Assembly (NCBI GenBank): GCA_963674555.1
Contig: OY771429.1
Location: 186,001 to 250,000 of the forward strand
DNA length: 64,000 nucleotides
Source: JBGMEA01 sp963674555
GTDB lineage: Bacteria; Bacillota; Clostridia; Eubacteriales; Anaerofustaceae
Direction of reading: 5' to 3'
Below, in pieces: positions 8,333 through 17,141 of the stretch. Position numbers and translations under genes: made by a program. Below the pieces are notes generated by a model. It saw nothing but the letters and a program-made list of their open reading frames with translations, made no database searches and was not told where the DNA came from. Each line of letters starts with the position of its first letter. The first letter of the stretch is position 1.

Positions 8333-9409
8333 ATGGCTGATACATATAAGAAAAATACAGATCAAAAACTTTTTATAAAACTTAAGACACTACAAGAAAA
8401 ATTACCTGACTTTACAAAAGATTTTTTTCGTGGTATTTCTGATCAAACGCAAATCAAGACGCGGATTGCATATGCTTTTGATTTAAAAATATTTTTTCAT
8501 TTTCTTTCTAAGGAGCATTCACTGTTTAAGAATCGAAATGATACCGGAGATTTTAATTTAAAAGATCTTGATAAAATATCTGCAATCGATATTGAGAAAT
8601 TTTCAGAATTTCTTACAAACTATTCATTACCGCATTACAAAAATCCACAAACAATAATCAACTATTCAAATTCAGCTAAAGGTAAAATGAGAAAATTATC
8701 GACTTTAAGATCTCTGTATGCATATTTTTATAAAAAGGAATTAATCAAAACAAACCCCACTGTTTTAGTCGATTTGCCTAAGTTGCATGAAAAGCCTATC
8801 ATCCGTCTGGAAACTGATGAAGTCGTTAAACTATTGGATGAAATCGAAACCGGTGATCGATTAACTAAAGGGCAACAAAAATATCATAACAAAACACATT
8901 TAAGAGATCTAGCGATCATTTCTCTTCTTTTAGGTACAGGCATACGGATAAGCGAATGTGTTGGACTGAATATTAATGATTTTGATTTTGAAAATAACAG
9001 CTTTAAAATCATACGTAAAGGCGGCAACCAAACCATCTTGTATTTACCCGATGAAGTAAAAAATATACTATTTGATTATCTCACAAATGACAGGCGTAAT
9101 ATCATACCTGTGCGTGAAGAAGATCTGGATGCAATGTTCATTTCATTACAGAAAAAACGTATGACGGCAAGCAGTATCACAAAAATGCTGAAAAAATACA
9201 CCAAATATGTTACGCCTTTGAAAAATATTTCTCCGCATAAATTAAGAAGCACGTTCGGTACAAACCTCTATCGAGAAACCGGCGATATCTATTTGGTTGC
9301 TGATGTTTTAGGCCATAAAGATGTAAATACCACAAAGAAACATTATGCAGCAATCGATGAAGAAAGACGCCGTATTGCGGCTAAAGTAACGAAACTACGA
9401 GAAGACTGA
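8333..9409 (+). CDS. Tyrosine recombinase, XerS/XerD-like
   Basis: A 358-residue tyrosine recombinase with the complete catalytic set: R205 (GTGIRISE), K229 (IRKGGNQ), H302 and R305 (PHKLRSTF), H328 (LGHKD) and Y338 (KHYA). An N-terminal SAM-like arm domain covers about residues 30-140. The length and the insert before the catalytic domain (TGDRLTKGQQKYHNK) resemble the single-recombinase XerS of streptococci. It is therefore a candidate for chromosome-dimer resolution at dif, or a related site-specific recombinase. AGGTGG precedes the ATG. It does not sit in a visible mobile element. Confidence 0.88.
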   Translation: MADTYKKNTDQKLFIKLKTLQEKLPDFTKDFFRGISDQTQIKTRIAYAFDLKIFFHFLSKEHSLFKNRNDTGDFNLKDLDKISAIDIEKFSEFLTNYSLPHYKNPQTIINYSNSAKGKMRKLSTLRSLYAYFYKKELIKTNPTVLVDLPKLHEKPIIRLETDEVVKLLDEIETGDRLTKGQQKYHNKTHLRDLAIISLLLGTGIRISECVGLNINDFDFENNSFKIIRKGGNQTILYLPDEVKNILFDYLTNDRRNIIPVREEDLDAMFISLQKKRMTASSITKMLKKYTKYVTPLKNISPHKLRSTFGTNLYRETGDIYLVADVLGHKDVNTTKKHYAAIDEERRRIAAKVTKLRED

Positions 9410-9417
9410 ATCTACAT

Positions 9418-9726
9418 CTAGTTTAAAGGTACTTTCAGGATCTCTCCGCAGTGTATATACCCATCTTCTTTATCATTTATTTTTCCAATAATATATACAG
9501 TTTCTCTTATATCATCCTTACCGTTGTTATATTCAGTAGCGATAGACCAAAGTGTATCGCCTTCTTGAACTTTATATTCTGCATAAACAATATCATCACT
9601 GCCGTTAACTTGTGTCTGTGTCATTACAGAAAGAATGCCTATCATCAATAATAAAGTTAATATAAATAAACTGATAAATGCTTTTTTTCTATTCGCTACT
9701 GTGATTTTTGCCCCTTTTAGTTTCAT
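9418..9726 (-). CDS. YneA-like LysM protein, probable SOS cell-division suppressor
   Basis: A 102-residue protein with one N-terminal membrane segment (AFISLFILTLLLMIGILSVM) followed by an extracytoplasmic LysM domain (YKVQEGDTLWSIATEYNNG ... ILKVPLN). It is divergent from lexA and shares an SOS-box-rich promoter region, exactly the layout of Bacillus yneA/lexA, where YneA delays division during DNA damage. The second ATG (9726) is preferred because GAGG lies 7 nt upstream of it and only 1-2 nt from the first. Sequence identity to YneA was not tested; the call rests on architecture and position. Confidence 0.82.
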   Translation of the reverse strand: MKLKGAKITVANRKKAFISLFILTLLLMIGILSVMTQTQVNGSDDIVYAEYKVQEGDTLWSIATEYNNGKDDIRETVYIIGKINDKEDGYIHCGEILKVPLN

Positions 9727-9741
9727 CTTCATACCTCAATT

Positions 9742-9830
9742 CGAACATTTGTTTAGAACAAGTGTACTACAGTTCGATATATTTGTCAATATATTAGAAC
9801 AAATATTTGACATATTCGAACATATCTTGT
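9742..9830. promoter_or_regulatory. Cluster of LexA (SOS) boxes between yneA-like and lexA
   Basis: The Firmicute SOS box is CGAACNNNNGTTCG. Near matches are CGAACATTTGTTTA (9742-9755), AGAACAAGTGTACT (9755-9768), AGAACAAATATTTG (9796-9809) and CGAACATATCTTGT (9817-9830). Four boxes in under 90 bp between two SOS-type genes indicate shared LexA repression. The last box lies inside the lexA promoter. Confidence 0.85.
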
Positions 9831-9835
9831 ATACT
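9807..9835 (+). promoter_or_regulatory. lexA promoter
   Basis: TTGACA at 9807-9812, a 17-bp spacer and TATACT at 9830-9835 form a near-perfect sigma-A promoter. The SOS box at 9817-9830 fills the spacer, so LexA binding would directly block RNA polymerase (autorepression). Confidence 0.85.
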
Positions 9836-9867
9836 ATAATAAATAATTAAATATTTTGGAGAAAATT

Positions 9868-10479
9868 ATGTATGAAGATTTAACTGGAGTTCAAATTGAA
9901 ATACTCGAATTTATTAAAGAGGAATTGAGCAATCGAGGATATCCGCCTTCTGTTCGAGAAATATGTACGTCTGTCGGTTTATCTTCGACTTCATCCGTAC
10001 ATCACCAACTGAATAACTTAGAAAAAAAAGGATATCTAAAACGCGATCCGTTGAAACCTCGCGCTTTAGAAGTATTGAAAACAAATCCATTTGTAAATAG
10101 ACAGGAAATCGTTGACATTCCAATCATCGGACAAGTAGCGGCCGGTGCTCCGTTATTGGCTGTTGAAAATTACGAAGAAACATTCCCGCTCCCTGTGTCT
10201 TTCACGAAAAATTCTGAATGTTTTATCCTTACAATTCGAGGTAGCAGTATGATAAATGCAGGCATCCTTGATGGGGATTTTGTCATCGTTCAGCAACAAA
10301 ACGTAGCAAATAATGGCGATATTGTTGTAGCCTTGCTTGAAGATGAAGCGACTGTTAAAACTTTTTATAAAGAAGAAAACCGTATAAGATTACAGCCGGA
10401 AAACCCGATGATGGCTCCGATATACTCAAAGAATGTACAAATACTCGGAAAAGTAATCGGTGTAATAAGAAAAATGTAA
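9868..10479 (+). CDS. lexA: LexA repressor, SOS regulator
   Basis: A 203-residue LexA: an N-terminal winged helix (residues 1-65, with the recognition helix in SSTSSVHHQLNNLEKKGYL) and a C-terminal S24 latent peptidase. The self-cleavage bond is A92-G93 in QVAAGAPLL. The catalytic serine is S127 (RGSSM) and the lysine is K164 (EATVKTFY), with the 37-residue Ser-Lys spacing of known LexA. The ATG at 9868 is preferred over the TTG at 9856 because GGAGA lies upstream of it. It represses itself and the divergent yneA-like gene through the intergenic SOS boxes. Confidence 0.97.
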   Translation: MYEDLTGVQIEILEFIKEELSNRGYPPSVREICTSVGLSSTSSVHHQLNNLEKKGYLKRDPLKPRALEVLKTNPFVNRQEIVDIPIIGQVAAGAPLLAVENYEETFPLPVSFTKNSECFILTIRGSSMINAGILDGDFVIVQQQNVANNGDIVVALLEDEATVKTFYKEENRIRLQPENPMMAPIYSKNVQILGKVIGVIRKM

Positions 10480-10496
10480 TATATTAAAAATAAAAA

Positions 10497-10523
10497 AAAC
10501 GCACTCTTTTGTGAGTGCGTTTT
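10497..10523. terminator. Bidirectional terminator between lexA and the PF06838 gene
   Basis: AAAACGCACTC pairs with GAGTGCGTTTT around a TTTTGT loop. A-tracts and T-tracts on the two sides allow termination from both directions. The stop codon of the convergent gene lies within it. Confidence 0.85.
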
Positions 10524-11769
10524 AAAATTTTTCGATTGCCGCATACGCATTTGTGAGCCCTATCTTTATATGCTGGTACGTTAATCCCCCTTGTTGATAG
10601 ACGATATACGGTTCTCTAATGGGTGCATCTGCACTCAATTCAATCGAAGAGCCTTGTATGAAATTCCCTGCTGCCATAATAATTTCATCCGAATATCCAG
10701 GCATATCCCAAGGCAATGGAGCCGCAAAGGAATCCACAGGAGACGCTTCTTGGATAGCTTTACAGTAAGCAACGATCTTTTCTTTACTTCCCAAAACAAT
10801 CCCTTGAATAATATCACTCCTAGGATCTTCTATATCCGGAAAGATTTCATATCCTGCTTGTTTAAAAAATGCCGCGGTTAAGATAGCACCTTTCAGGGCA
10901 TTCATTGTTACTGACGGAGCGATAAACAATCCTTGCAAATATGATCTTATTACGCCTAAATTTGCCCCCACTTCGAATTCTATTCCCGGTGCACTTAAGC
11001 GGGCAGCTACTTTCCTTACATATTTTTCTTTTCCTATTACATACCCTCCCGTTGAAGCCAAACCACCGCCGGGATTCTTAATCAAAGAACCGGCAATCAA
11101 ATCTACACCAATTTCTGTTGGTTCCAATTTCTCGATAAATTCACCGTAACAATTATCTAATATGATTACAATTTCACTATTTTTCTTCTTTATCTGCACA
11201 ACCAATTGTGTGATCATCGAAATTGTAATTGCTTTTCTTTTCTCATATCCGGTAGAACGCTGTATGTATATAGCTTTTGTGTTATTATTTATATTTTTTA
11301 CAACATTATTTATATCGATATTTCCATTTAGTAACAGATTTATACTATTAAATGTAATATCATACTCTTTTAAAGTCCCCTGCCCTTTAAGGGTACCATC
11401 TTCGCCAATAATGGATTGGATCGTATCATATGGCATCCCTGTAGCGGATATTATTTCATCACCCGGCCTTAGTACTCCGAATAAACATAATGCTATAGCA
11501 TGAGTCCCCGATATGATTTGCGGACGAACTAAAGCGCACTCCGCTCCAAAGACTTCTGCGTATATTTTTTCACACACTTCTCTACCCTGATCATTATATC
11601 CATATCCGGTAGACATGTAAAAATGATGTTCGGATAGTTTATTATTGTGCATTGCATTCAAAACTTTTAATTGATTGTATTCACAAATCTCTTCCAGTTC
11701 TTCAAAACGCTCTTTTAAACCATGCTCACAATCTTTGATCATATCACTAATTCTTTTATCAATGTCCAT
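10522..11769 (-). CDS. Methionine gamma-lyase-like PLP protein (PF06838, 'aluminium resistance' family)
   Basis: A 415-residue fold-type I PLP enzyme. The PLP lysine is K231 in AGSLIKNPGGG, with a preceding DNCYGEF motif that should hold the pyridine ring. The family is annotated as methionine gamma-lyase-like or aluminium-resistance protein; no firm physiological substrate is known. It overlaps the 3' end of miaA by 11 bp in the mutS-mutL-miaA operon, as in many Clostridia. There the order usually has hfq between miaA and this gene; hfq is missing here. It converges on lexA. Confidence 0.88.
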   Translation of the reverse strand: MDIDKRISDMIKDCEHGLKERFEELEEICEYNQLKVLNAMHNNKLSEHHFYMSTGYGYNDQGREVCEKIYAEVFGAECALVRPQIISGTHAIALCLFGVLRPGDEIISATGMPYDTIQSIIGEDGTLKGQGTLKEYDITFNSINLLLNGNIDINNVVKNINNNTKAIYIQRSTGYEKRKAITISMITQLVVQIKKKNSEIVIILDNCYGEFIEKLEPTEIGVDLIAGSLIKNPGGGLASTGGYVIGKEKYVRKVAARLSAPGIEFEVGANLGVIRSYLQGLFIAPSVTMNALKGAILTAAFFKQAGYEIFPDIEDPRSDIIQGIVLGSKEKIVAYCKAIQEASPVDSFAAPLPWDMPGYSDEIIMAAGNFIQGSSIELSADAPIREPYIVYQQGGLTYQHIKIGLTNAYAAIEKF

Positions 11770-12688
11770 AGATGACCCTTTCTATATGATCTGCAATTGC
11801 ATCGGTTGTACCATAAGCAATTGTATCGATCCATCGGATATCCTTGTTTCGTTTAAACCATGTATATTGACGTTTAGCATAATTACGACTCTTTTGTTTG
11901 ACCAGTTCTATAGTTTCATGCATATCAAGATTATTTTCCAATGCTTCTGCTATCTCTTTATAGCCTATCGCTTGCATGGAATTTAACGTACGATCATATC
12001 CTTCTGACAGCAGTTTTTCAACTTCTCCTATCAATCCATTCCGAATCATTTCGTCGACTCTTTGGTCGATTCGCTCATACAACAATTCTCTTTGAACATA
12101 TAACGCAAAATAATATGTATCGTCATATCTATAAGCACCTGTATTCACAACTGAGCTTTTTTTTCTACCGGTCGTGTGAAAATACTCTAATGCTTTTTTA
12201 ACGCGTTTAACGTTATTAGGATGCGTTAGCTTCGCATAGTCTTTATCAACTGTTTTTAACATGTTATATAAATGGTTTTTACCTTTAGTTTCTAATAAAG
12301 TGTCTAAATACTCTTGATATTTTTCATCTACTTGATCATTCGTATAATCATAGGAATCATATATAATACTGTCCATATATAATCCACTGCCGCCTATGAC
12401 TATTGGAATCTTATCATTCGCTATTATCTGATCGACATATTTTAAACTCAAGGATGTAAATACAGCAATATTGACTTCCTCCTGAGGTTCAAAAACGTCT
12501 ATCATGTAATGGTTAATGCCTTGCTTTTCTTCTTCAGTAACTTTTGCAGTGCCAATATTTAATTGTTTGTACGCCTGTCTGGCATCTGCAGATATGATCT
12601 CTCCATCGATTCTTTTTGCTAAGCGGACAGAAAGAGCAGTTTTCCCACTTGCGGTAGGTCCGGCAATTCCAATTACTTTAGGCTTCAT
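11759..12688 (-). CDS. miaA: tRNA dimethylallyltransferase MiaA
   Basis: A 309-residue MiaA that adds the dimethylallyl group to N6 of A37 in tRNAs reading UNN codons. Visible motifs are the P-loop GPTASGKTALSVRLAKR at residues 9-25, ISADARQAYKQLNIGTAK and YDRTLNSMQAIGYKE, with a basic C-terminus (RNYAKRQYTWFKRN). It starts directly after the mutL stop with no gap, so it is in the mutS-mutL-miaA operon. MiaB, encoded at the head of the same strand block, acts next on the same nucleotide. Confidence 0.96.
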   Translation of the reverse strand: MKPKVIGIAGPTASGKTALSVRLAKRIDGEIISADARQAYKQLNIGTAKVTEEEKQGINHYMIDVFEPQEEVNIAVFTSLSLKYVDQIIANDKIPIVIGGSGLYMDSIIYDSYDYTNDQVDEKYQEYLDTLLETKGKNHLYNMLKTVDKDYAKLTHPNNVKRVKKALEYFHTTGRKKSSVVNTGAYRYDDTYYFALYVQRELLYERIDQRVDEMIRNGLIGEVEKLLSEGYDRTLNSMQAIGYKEIAEALENNLDMHETIELVKQKSRNYAKRQYTWFKRNKDIRWIDTIAYGTTDAIADHIERVIYGH

Positions 12689-14497
12689 TTATATTCTCTC
12701 AAAAGCTTTCATAAAATATTGGATGGACAATTTGCCGATGACGGGTCTACCGTGAGGACATGTGAAAGGCATCTCACATTGGCTCAAGCTCTCGAGTAAA
12801 CTTCTTGTCTCTTTTTCACTGATCGCTTCTCGCCCTCTTACGGCATTATGACAAGCAGTTTTTATCAATTTTTCACTGCGTTCAGAAATGTCTTCACCTG
12901 TTTTAAAAGATTTTACGGTATCAGTCAGTTTTTCAATTAAAACATTGATATCCGTTTCAATGAAATCATACGGTAGTGTTCTCAGAATAATACAGTTATT
13001 GCCAAAATCATCTATTTCAAAGCCTATTCCTTGAAGCATAGCTATATTATTTGTTAATATACCATGTTCAGATACACCCAGATCAATGATAGTCGGAATA
13101 AGCAATGTTTGTGAATGGATACTTCTCATATTGTATGCTTCTAAATATTTTTCATATAACACGCGTTCATGAGCTGCATGTGTATCTATTGCATACATTT
13201 CATCCCCGGACTCGATCAAGGCATAGATACCGAATACATTTCCGATGTATTTCATTTGTGCGAGATGCGTAAAAATATCACGATTTAACGACAAAGTTTT
13301 TCTAAACTCTAAACTCTTTTCAAGAGTCTCGTTTTTATCTGTATCGCTTTTCGCTTCTTCGTTCTGTTTTAGATTATTAATAATGGAGTGATCTGATATG
13401 CTGCTCTCGTTTTTAAAAGGTACATACGGTTCAACGGATTCGAATACAAGCTTTTCTGATTTTATATCTTGGAAATCATATGCGTGTTTTTTGGGTAATT
13501 CAGCGGGCTTTAGCACAAAGCTCTGTTTTAATGCATCTTTTATCCCTTGTTTAATAAGCATCATTATCAATGATTCATTCATTAATTTCACATTTAATTT
13601 TGCGGGATGTATGTTTACATCAACCATATGATACGGCAATCGAACAAACAGAATATAGTCTCCGCTTTTTTTACCGTAATGTTCTTGATACACACTGTCG
13701 ATCGCTTGGTTTAAGGCTTTACTTTCCACATACCTACCGTTTAAGATCAATAACCTTACATGATTCCTTTCGCGCACGTAATTCGGAGAACTGATCATTC
13801 CCACAACAAACAAAGGATCATCATCAAATTCTATCGATATCAAACCTCTTAATATTTCTTTTCCGTAAATTGCTAGTATGCACTTTTCAAGATCATCTGA
13901 TCCGTCTGTATAAAATTTTTCACGTTCATCGCAAATCAATTGGAAAGAGATCTCCGGATGAGCGATAGCTGCTTTACTTGCTACATCTATTATATTATCG
14001 GTTTCTATACTATTTTTTTTCAAATGTTTATAACGTGCTGGAATATTATAAAACAGATCCTGTACCTGTATTTCCGTACCTGTTTTTGACGCAATATCCG
14101 AAAGATAATTTATTTTATTTTCAATGATTTCTGCTTTTGTTCCAATTTCTTCATCTATAGATTTTGTAATCAAGGTTATCCTTGAAACATAGGCAATACT
14201 TGCGAGTGCCTCTCCTCTAAAACCTAATGTTTCTATTGCTTCCACATTATCATTTATCTTACTTGTAGCATTTCGCAAAAAAGCAAATGCTATATCTTCA
14301 CGATGGATCCCATCTCCGTCATCACTGACTAAGATTAAAGTTTTACCACCGTTTTCGGTTTTTATGATAATATTTTTGCTTCCTGCATCGATCGAATTTT
14401 CAATCAATTCTTTCAATACGGAAGCAGGATTTACCACAACTTCTCCGGCGGCAATTTCATCTATTATTTTTTGAGGTAACAATTTGATTTTATTCAT
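12689..14497 (-). CDS. mutL: DNA mismatch repair protein MutL
   Basis: A 602-residue MutL. The N-terminal GHKL ATPase has ELIENSIDAGS (ATP/Mg binding), DDGDGIHRED and GFRGEALASI. A low-complexity linker covers roughly residues 340-410. The C-terminal dimerisation and nuclease domain has DTHAAHERVLYEKY (DQHAxxExxxxE type), ACHNAVRGREA and CPHGRP. The intact endonuclease motifs point to methyl-independent repair in which MutL itself nicks DNA, as in most Firmicutes. It starts 3 bp after the mutS stop, so the two are translationally linked. Confidence 0.97.
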   Translation of the reverse strand: MNKIKLLPQKIIDEIAAGEVVVNPASVLKELIENSIDAGSKNIIIKTENGGKTLILVSDDGDGIHREDIAFAFLRNATSKINDNVEAIETLGFRGEALASIAYVSRITLITKSIDEEIGTKAEIIENKINYLSDIASKTGTEIQVQDLFYNIPARYKHLKKNSIETDNIIDVASKAAIAHPEISFQLICDEREKFYTDGSDDLEKCILAIYGKEILRGLISIEFDDDPLFVVGMISSPNYVRERNHVRLLILNGRYVESKALNQAIDSVYQEHYGKKSGDYILFVRLPYHMVDVNIHPAKLNVKLMNESLIMMLIKQGIKDALKQSFVLKPAELPKKHAYDFQDIKSEKLVFESVEPYVPFKNESSISDHSIINNLKQNEEAKSDTDKNETLEKSLEFRKTLSLNRDIFTHLAQMKYIGNVFGIYALIESGDEMYAIDTHAAHERVLYEKYLEAYNMRSIHSQTLLIPTIIDLGVSEHGILTNNIAMLQGIGFEIDDFGNNCIILRTLPYDFIETDINVLIEKLTDTVKSFKTGEDISERSEKLIKTACHNAVRGREAISEKETRSLLESLSQCEMPFTCPHGRPVIGKLSIQYFMKAFERI

Positions 14498-14500
14498 TAT

Positions 14501-17122
14501 CTAATCCTTATTCAGATCATCCTGTATTTTAGCAATGTATTGCACGATTTCCAGAGGAGTCATGTCGTTGATCGGTAATTCCATGATTCGTTCCGCAACA
14601 GCAATTTTGACACGATCAGATCCGTCTTTCGTACTAGTTTGACGCAATTTTATCGAGTCAACATCATCTACTCTTTGCGATTGTGACTCTTTCTCATTTT
14701 CTTCTAAAATGGACAAGATCTCTTCAGCTCTATCAATAACAATACGCGGCAATCCTGCTAATTTAGCAACTTCTATACCATAACTTTTGTCTGCATTACC
14801 GGGAGTGATTTCATGCAAAAACAAAACACCGTTTTCGGTTTGTTTAACTTTAATAGAATAATTCTTAATACCTTGTTTCATATCAAGCTCAGTCAACTCA
14901 TGATAATGTGTTGCAAATAGCGTTTTGCAACCTAAGATTTGTTTATTGGATAAGTACTCGATTACAGACCAAGCAATACTTAATCCGTCAAAAGTACTGG
15001 TCCCGCGCCCAACTTCATCTAGGATGACCAAACTGTCTTTGGTTGCATATTTTAAAATGTTGGATACTTCACTCATTTCGACCATAAAAGTGCTTTGTCC
15101 GCTGCCTAAATCGTCACTGGCACCTACTCTGGTAAATATACGATCCGCAATTGAAAGATCAGCTTGTTCACAAGGAACAAAACAACCGATTTGAGACATT
15201 AATACAATGATCGATACTTGTCTGATATAAGTAGATTTTCCGGCCATATTAGGTCCCGTAATGATCAACATTCGTTCATCTTCAAGATCAATATAAGTAT
15301 CATTAGGGATAAAACGATCTCTTCCTATCATTTGCTCGATAACCGGATGACGTCCTTTGATAATATGGATCTTCCCTTCATCATTAAGATACGGTCGGAC
15401 GTATTTGTTTTTATAACTTACATATGCTAAAGAACACAAAGAATCCAAGATTCCAATTTGTTTTGCTGTTTCTTGTAAGCGTTCAATTTGAACTTCTATC
15501 CTATTGATAATGTCGAAAAATACTTCTTGTTCAAGCATGATCAATTCATCGTTTGCACTCAATAAACGAGATTCTATTTCTTTTAATTCTTCTGTATAAT
15601 ATCGCTCAGAATTTACAAGTGTTTGCTTCCGAATATAATACTCAGGAACAAGATCGATGTTACTCTTCGTTACCTCAATATAGTATCCAAAAACTTTATT
15701 ATATTTTATTTTTAAATTTTTTATCCCTGTTTTTTCTTTTTCTTTTTGTTCGATTTCTGCCAGGATATTTTTTGCATTATCTCGTAAATTTTTTAAGCGA
15801 TCGATTTCGTCGTTATATTTTTCTTTGATCAAATTACCGTCTTTGATCAAGGCTCCGCATTCTTCGTTTATACTGTTCTCTAACAATTCTGCAATTTCAT
15901 ATACGGCATCCATACGGTCTCGAATTTCGCCTAAATAATCTGATGATACATTTTTAAGCAACACTTTTATTTTAGGTATTAAAAACAAAGTGTTTTTCAA
16001 AGAGATCAAATCTTTGCCATTTATTGATAAATAACTTATTTTAGAACACAAACGTTGTATGTCACATAATTGATTTAAATAGAACTGAATATCTTCGATC
16101 AGCATAATATCAGTCGTTAGTTCAGATAAAACTTCATGTCGACGCTCAATTTTATTCTTATTTAAAAGTGGTTCATTCAGCCATTGCTTAAGCGTTCTGG
16201 CGCCGATCGATGTTACCGTATTATCTAAGACCCATAATAAACTTCCTTTTTTCTCTTGTGTTCTTATTGTTTCAGTTAATTCTAAATTTCTTTTGGTCGC
16301 ATAATCCAAATGCATATATTCATTTCGGTTCATCACCAAAACTTTATTGATGTGTTTCAATGCATTTTTTTGTGTTTCCCTTAAATATGTAAACAACGCA
16401 CCACATGCTTTTATCTGTACCTCATTTTTATCAAATCCTGTTGCGTTCAATGCGTAAACATTTAATTGGCGCGTGATCTCCTGTATACAACTTTCAAGAT
16501 AGAAATACTTAGCGGGTAATGGCGTAAGCTGTATATTGCTGATCGATTCGATCTGTTGCTTAATAACTGAGCTTTTAAAAAGCAGAGTGTTGACTATTAT
16601 TTCAGCAGGTGTTACCGTGCTGAGCAGATTTAAAAGATCGGCATCCGCTGTGTTGCCGGATAAATAGTACATGTAGGTTTCACCTGTCGAAACATCCGTG
16701 TAAACTACCCCATATGTTAGCTTGTCATAATAAACTGACATTAAATAATGATTATCATTTTCATCAATAGATTTTCCGTCAGTCACTGTGCCGGGCGTTA
16801 TAATCCGAACAATTTCACGTTCTACTATTCCCTTTCCGGATTGTGGGTCACTAATTTGATCGCATATAGCTATCTTATAACCTTTTTCAACCAATTTTGC
16901 GATATAATTATCAACTGCATGATGCGGAACACCGCACATAGGCGCGCGTTCGTCGAGTCCGCAGTCTCTACCTGTCAATGTCAATCCCAACTCTTTAGAA
17001 ACATTGATCGCATCATCAAAAAACATTTCATAAAAATCCCCTAATCGGAACAATAAAACAGAATCCGGGACCTCTTCATGAATTTTAAGATATTGCATCA
17101 TCATTGGAGTAAGATTAGCCAT
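14501..17122 (-). CDS. mutS: DNA mismatch recognition protein MutS
   Basis: An 873-residue MutS1. It contains the mismatch-reading motif GDFYEMFFDDA near residue 27 (the F-x-E pair), connector and lever domains, and an ATPase with GPNMAGKSTYIRQ, DEVGRGTSTFDG and FATHYHELT. The last ~60 residues are the helix-turn-helix dimer tail plus a charged linker. It begins upstream of mutL in the same operon (GAGG SD). Length and motifs are fully normal. Confidence 0.98.
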   Translation of the reverse strand: MANLTPMMMQYLKIHEEVPDSVLLFRLGDFYEMFFDDAINVSKELGLTLTGRDCGLDERAPMCGVPHHAVDNYIAKLVEKGYKIAICDQISDPQSGKGIVEREIVRIITPGTVTDGKSIDENDNHYLMSVYYDKLTYGVVYTDVSTGETYMYYLSGNTADADLLNLLSTVTPAEIIVNTLLFKSSVIKQQIESISNIQLTPLPAKYFYLESCIQEITRQLNVYALNATGFDKNEVQIKACGALFTYLRETQKNALKHINKVLVMNRNEYMHLDYATKRNLELTETIRTQEKKGSLLWVLDNTVTSIGARTLKQWLNEPLLNKNKIERRHEVLSELTTDIMLIEDIQFYLNQLCDIQRLCSKISYLSINGKDLISLKNTLFLIPKIKVLLKNVSSDYLGEIRDRMDAVYEIAELLENSINEECGALIKDGNLIKEKYNDEIDRLKNLRDNAKNILAEIEQKEKEKTGIKNLKIKYNKVFGYYIEVTKSNIDLVPEYYIRKQTLVNSERYYTEELKEIESRLLSANDELIMLEQEVFFDIINRIEVQIERLQETAKQIGILDSLCSLAYVSYKNKYVRPYLNDEGKIHIIKGRHPVIEQMIGRDRFIPNDTYIDLEDERMLIITGPNMAGKSTYIRQVSIIVLMSQIGCFVPCEQADLSIADRIFTRVGASDDLGSGQSTFMVEMSEVSNILKYATKDSLVILDEVGRGTSTFDGLSIAWSVIEYLSNKQILGCKTLFATHYHELTELDMKQGIKNYSIKVKQTENGVLFLHEITPGNADKSYGIEVAKLAGLPRIVIDRAEEILSILEENEKESQSQRVDDVDSIKLRQTSTKDGSDRVKIAVAERIMELPINDMTPLEIVQYIAKIQDDLNKD

Positions 17123-17141
17123 AATATATCCTCAAAAATAT

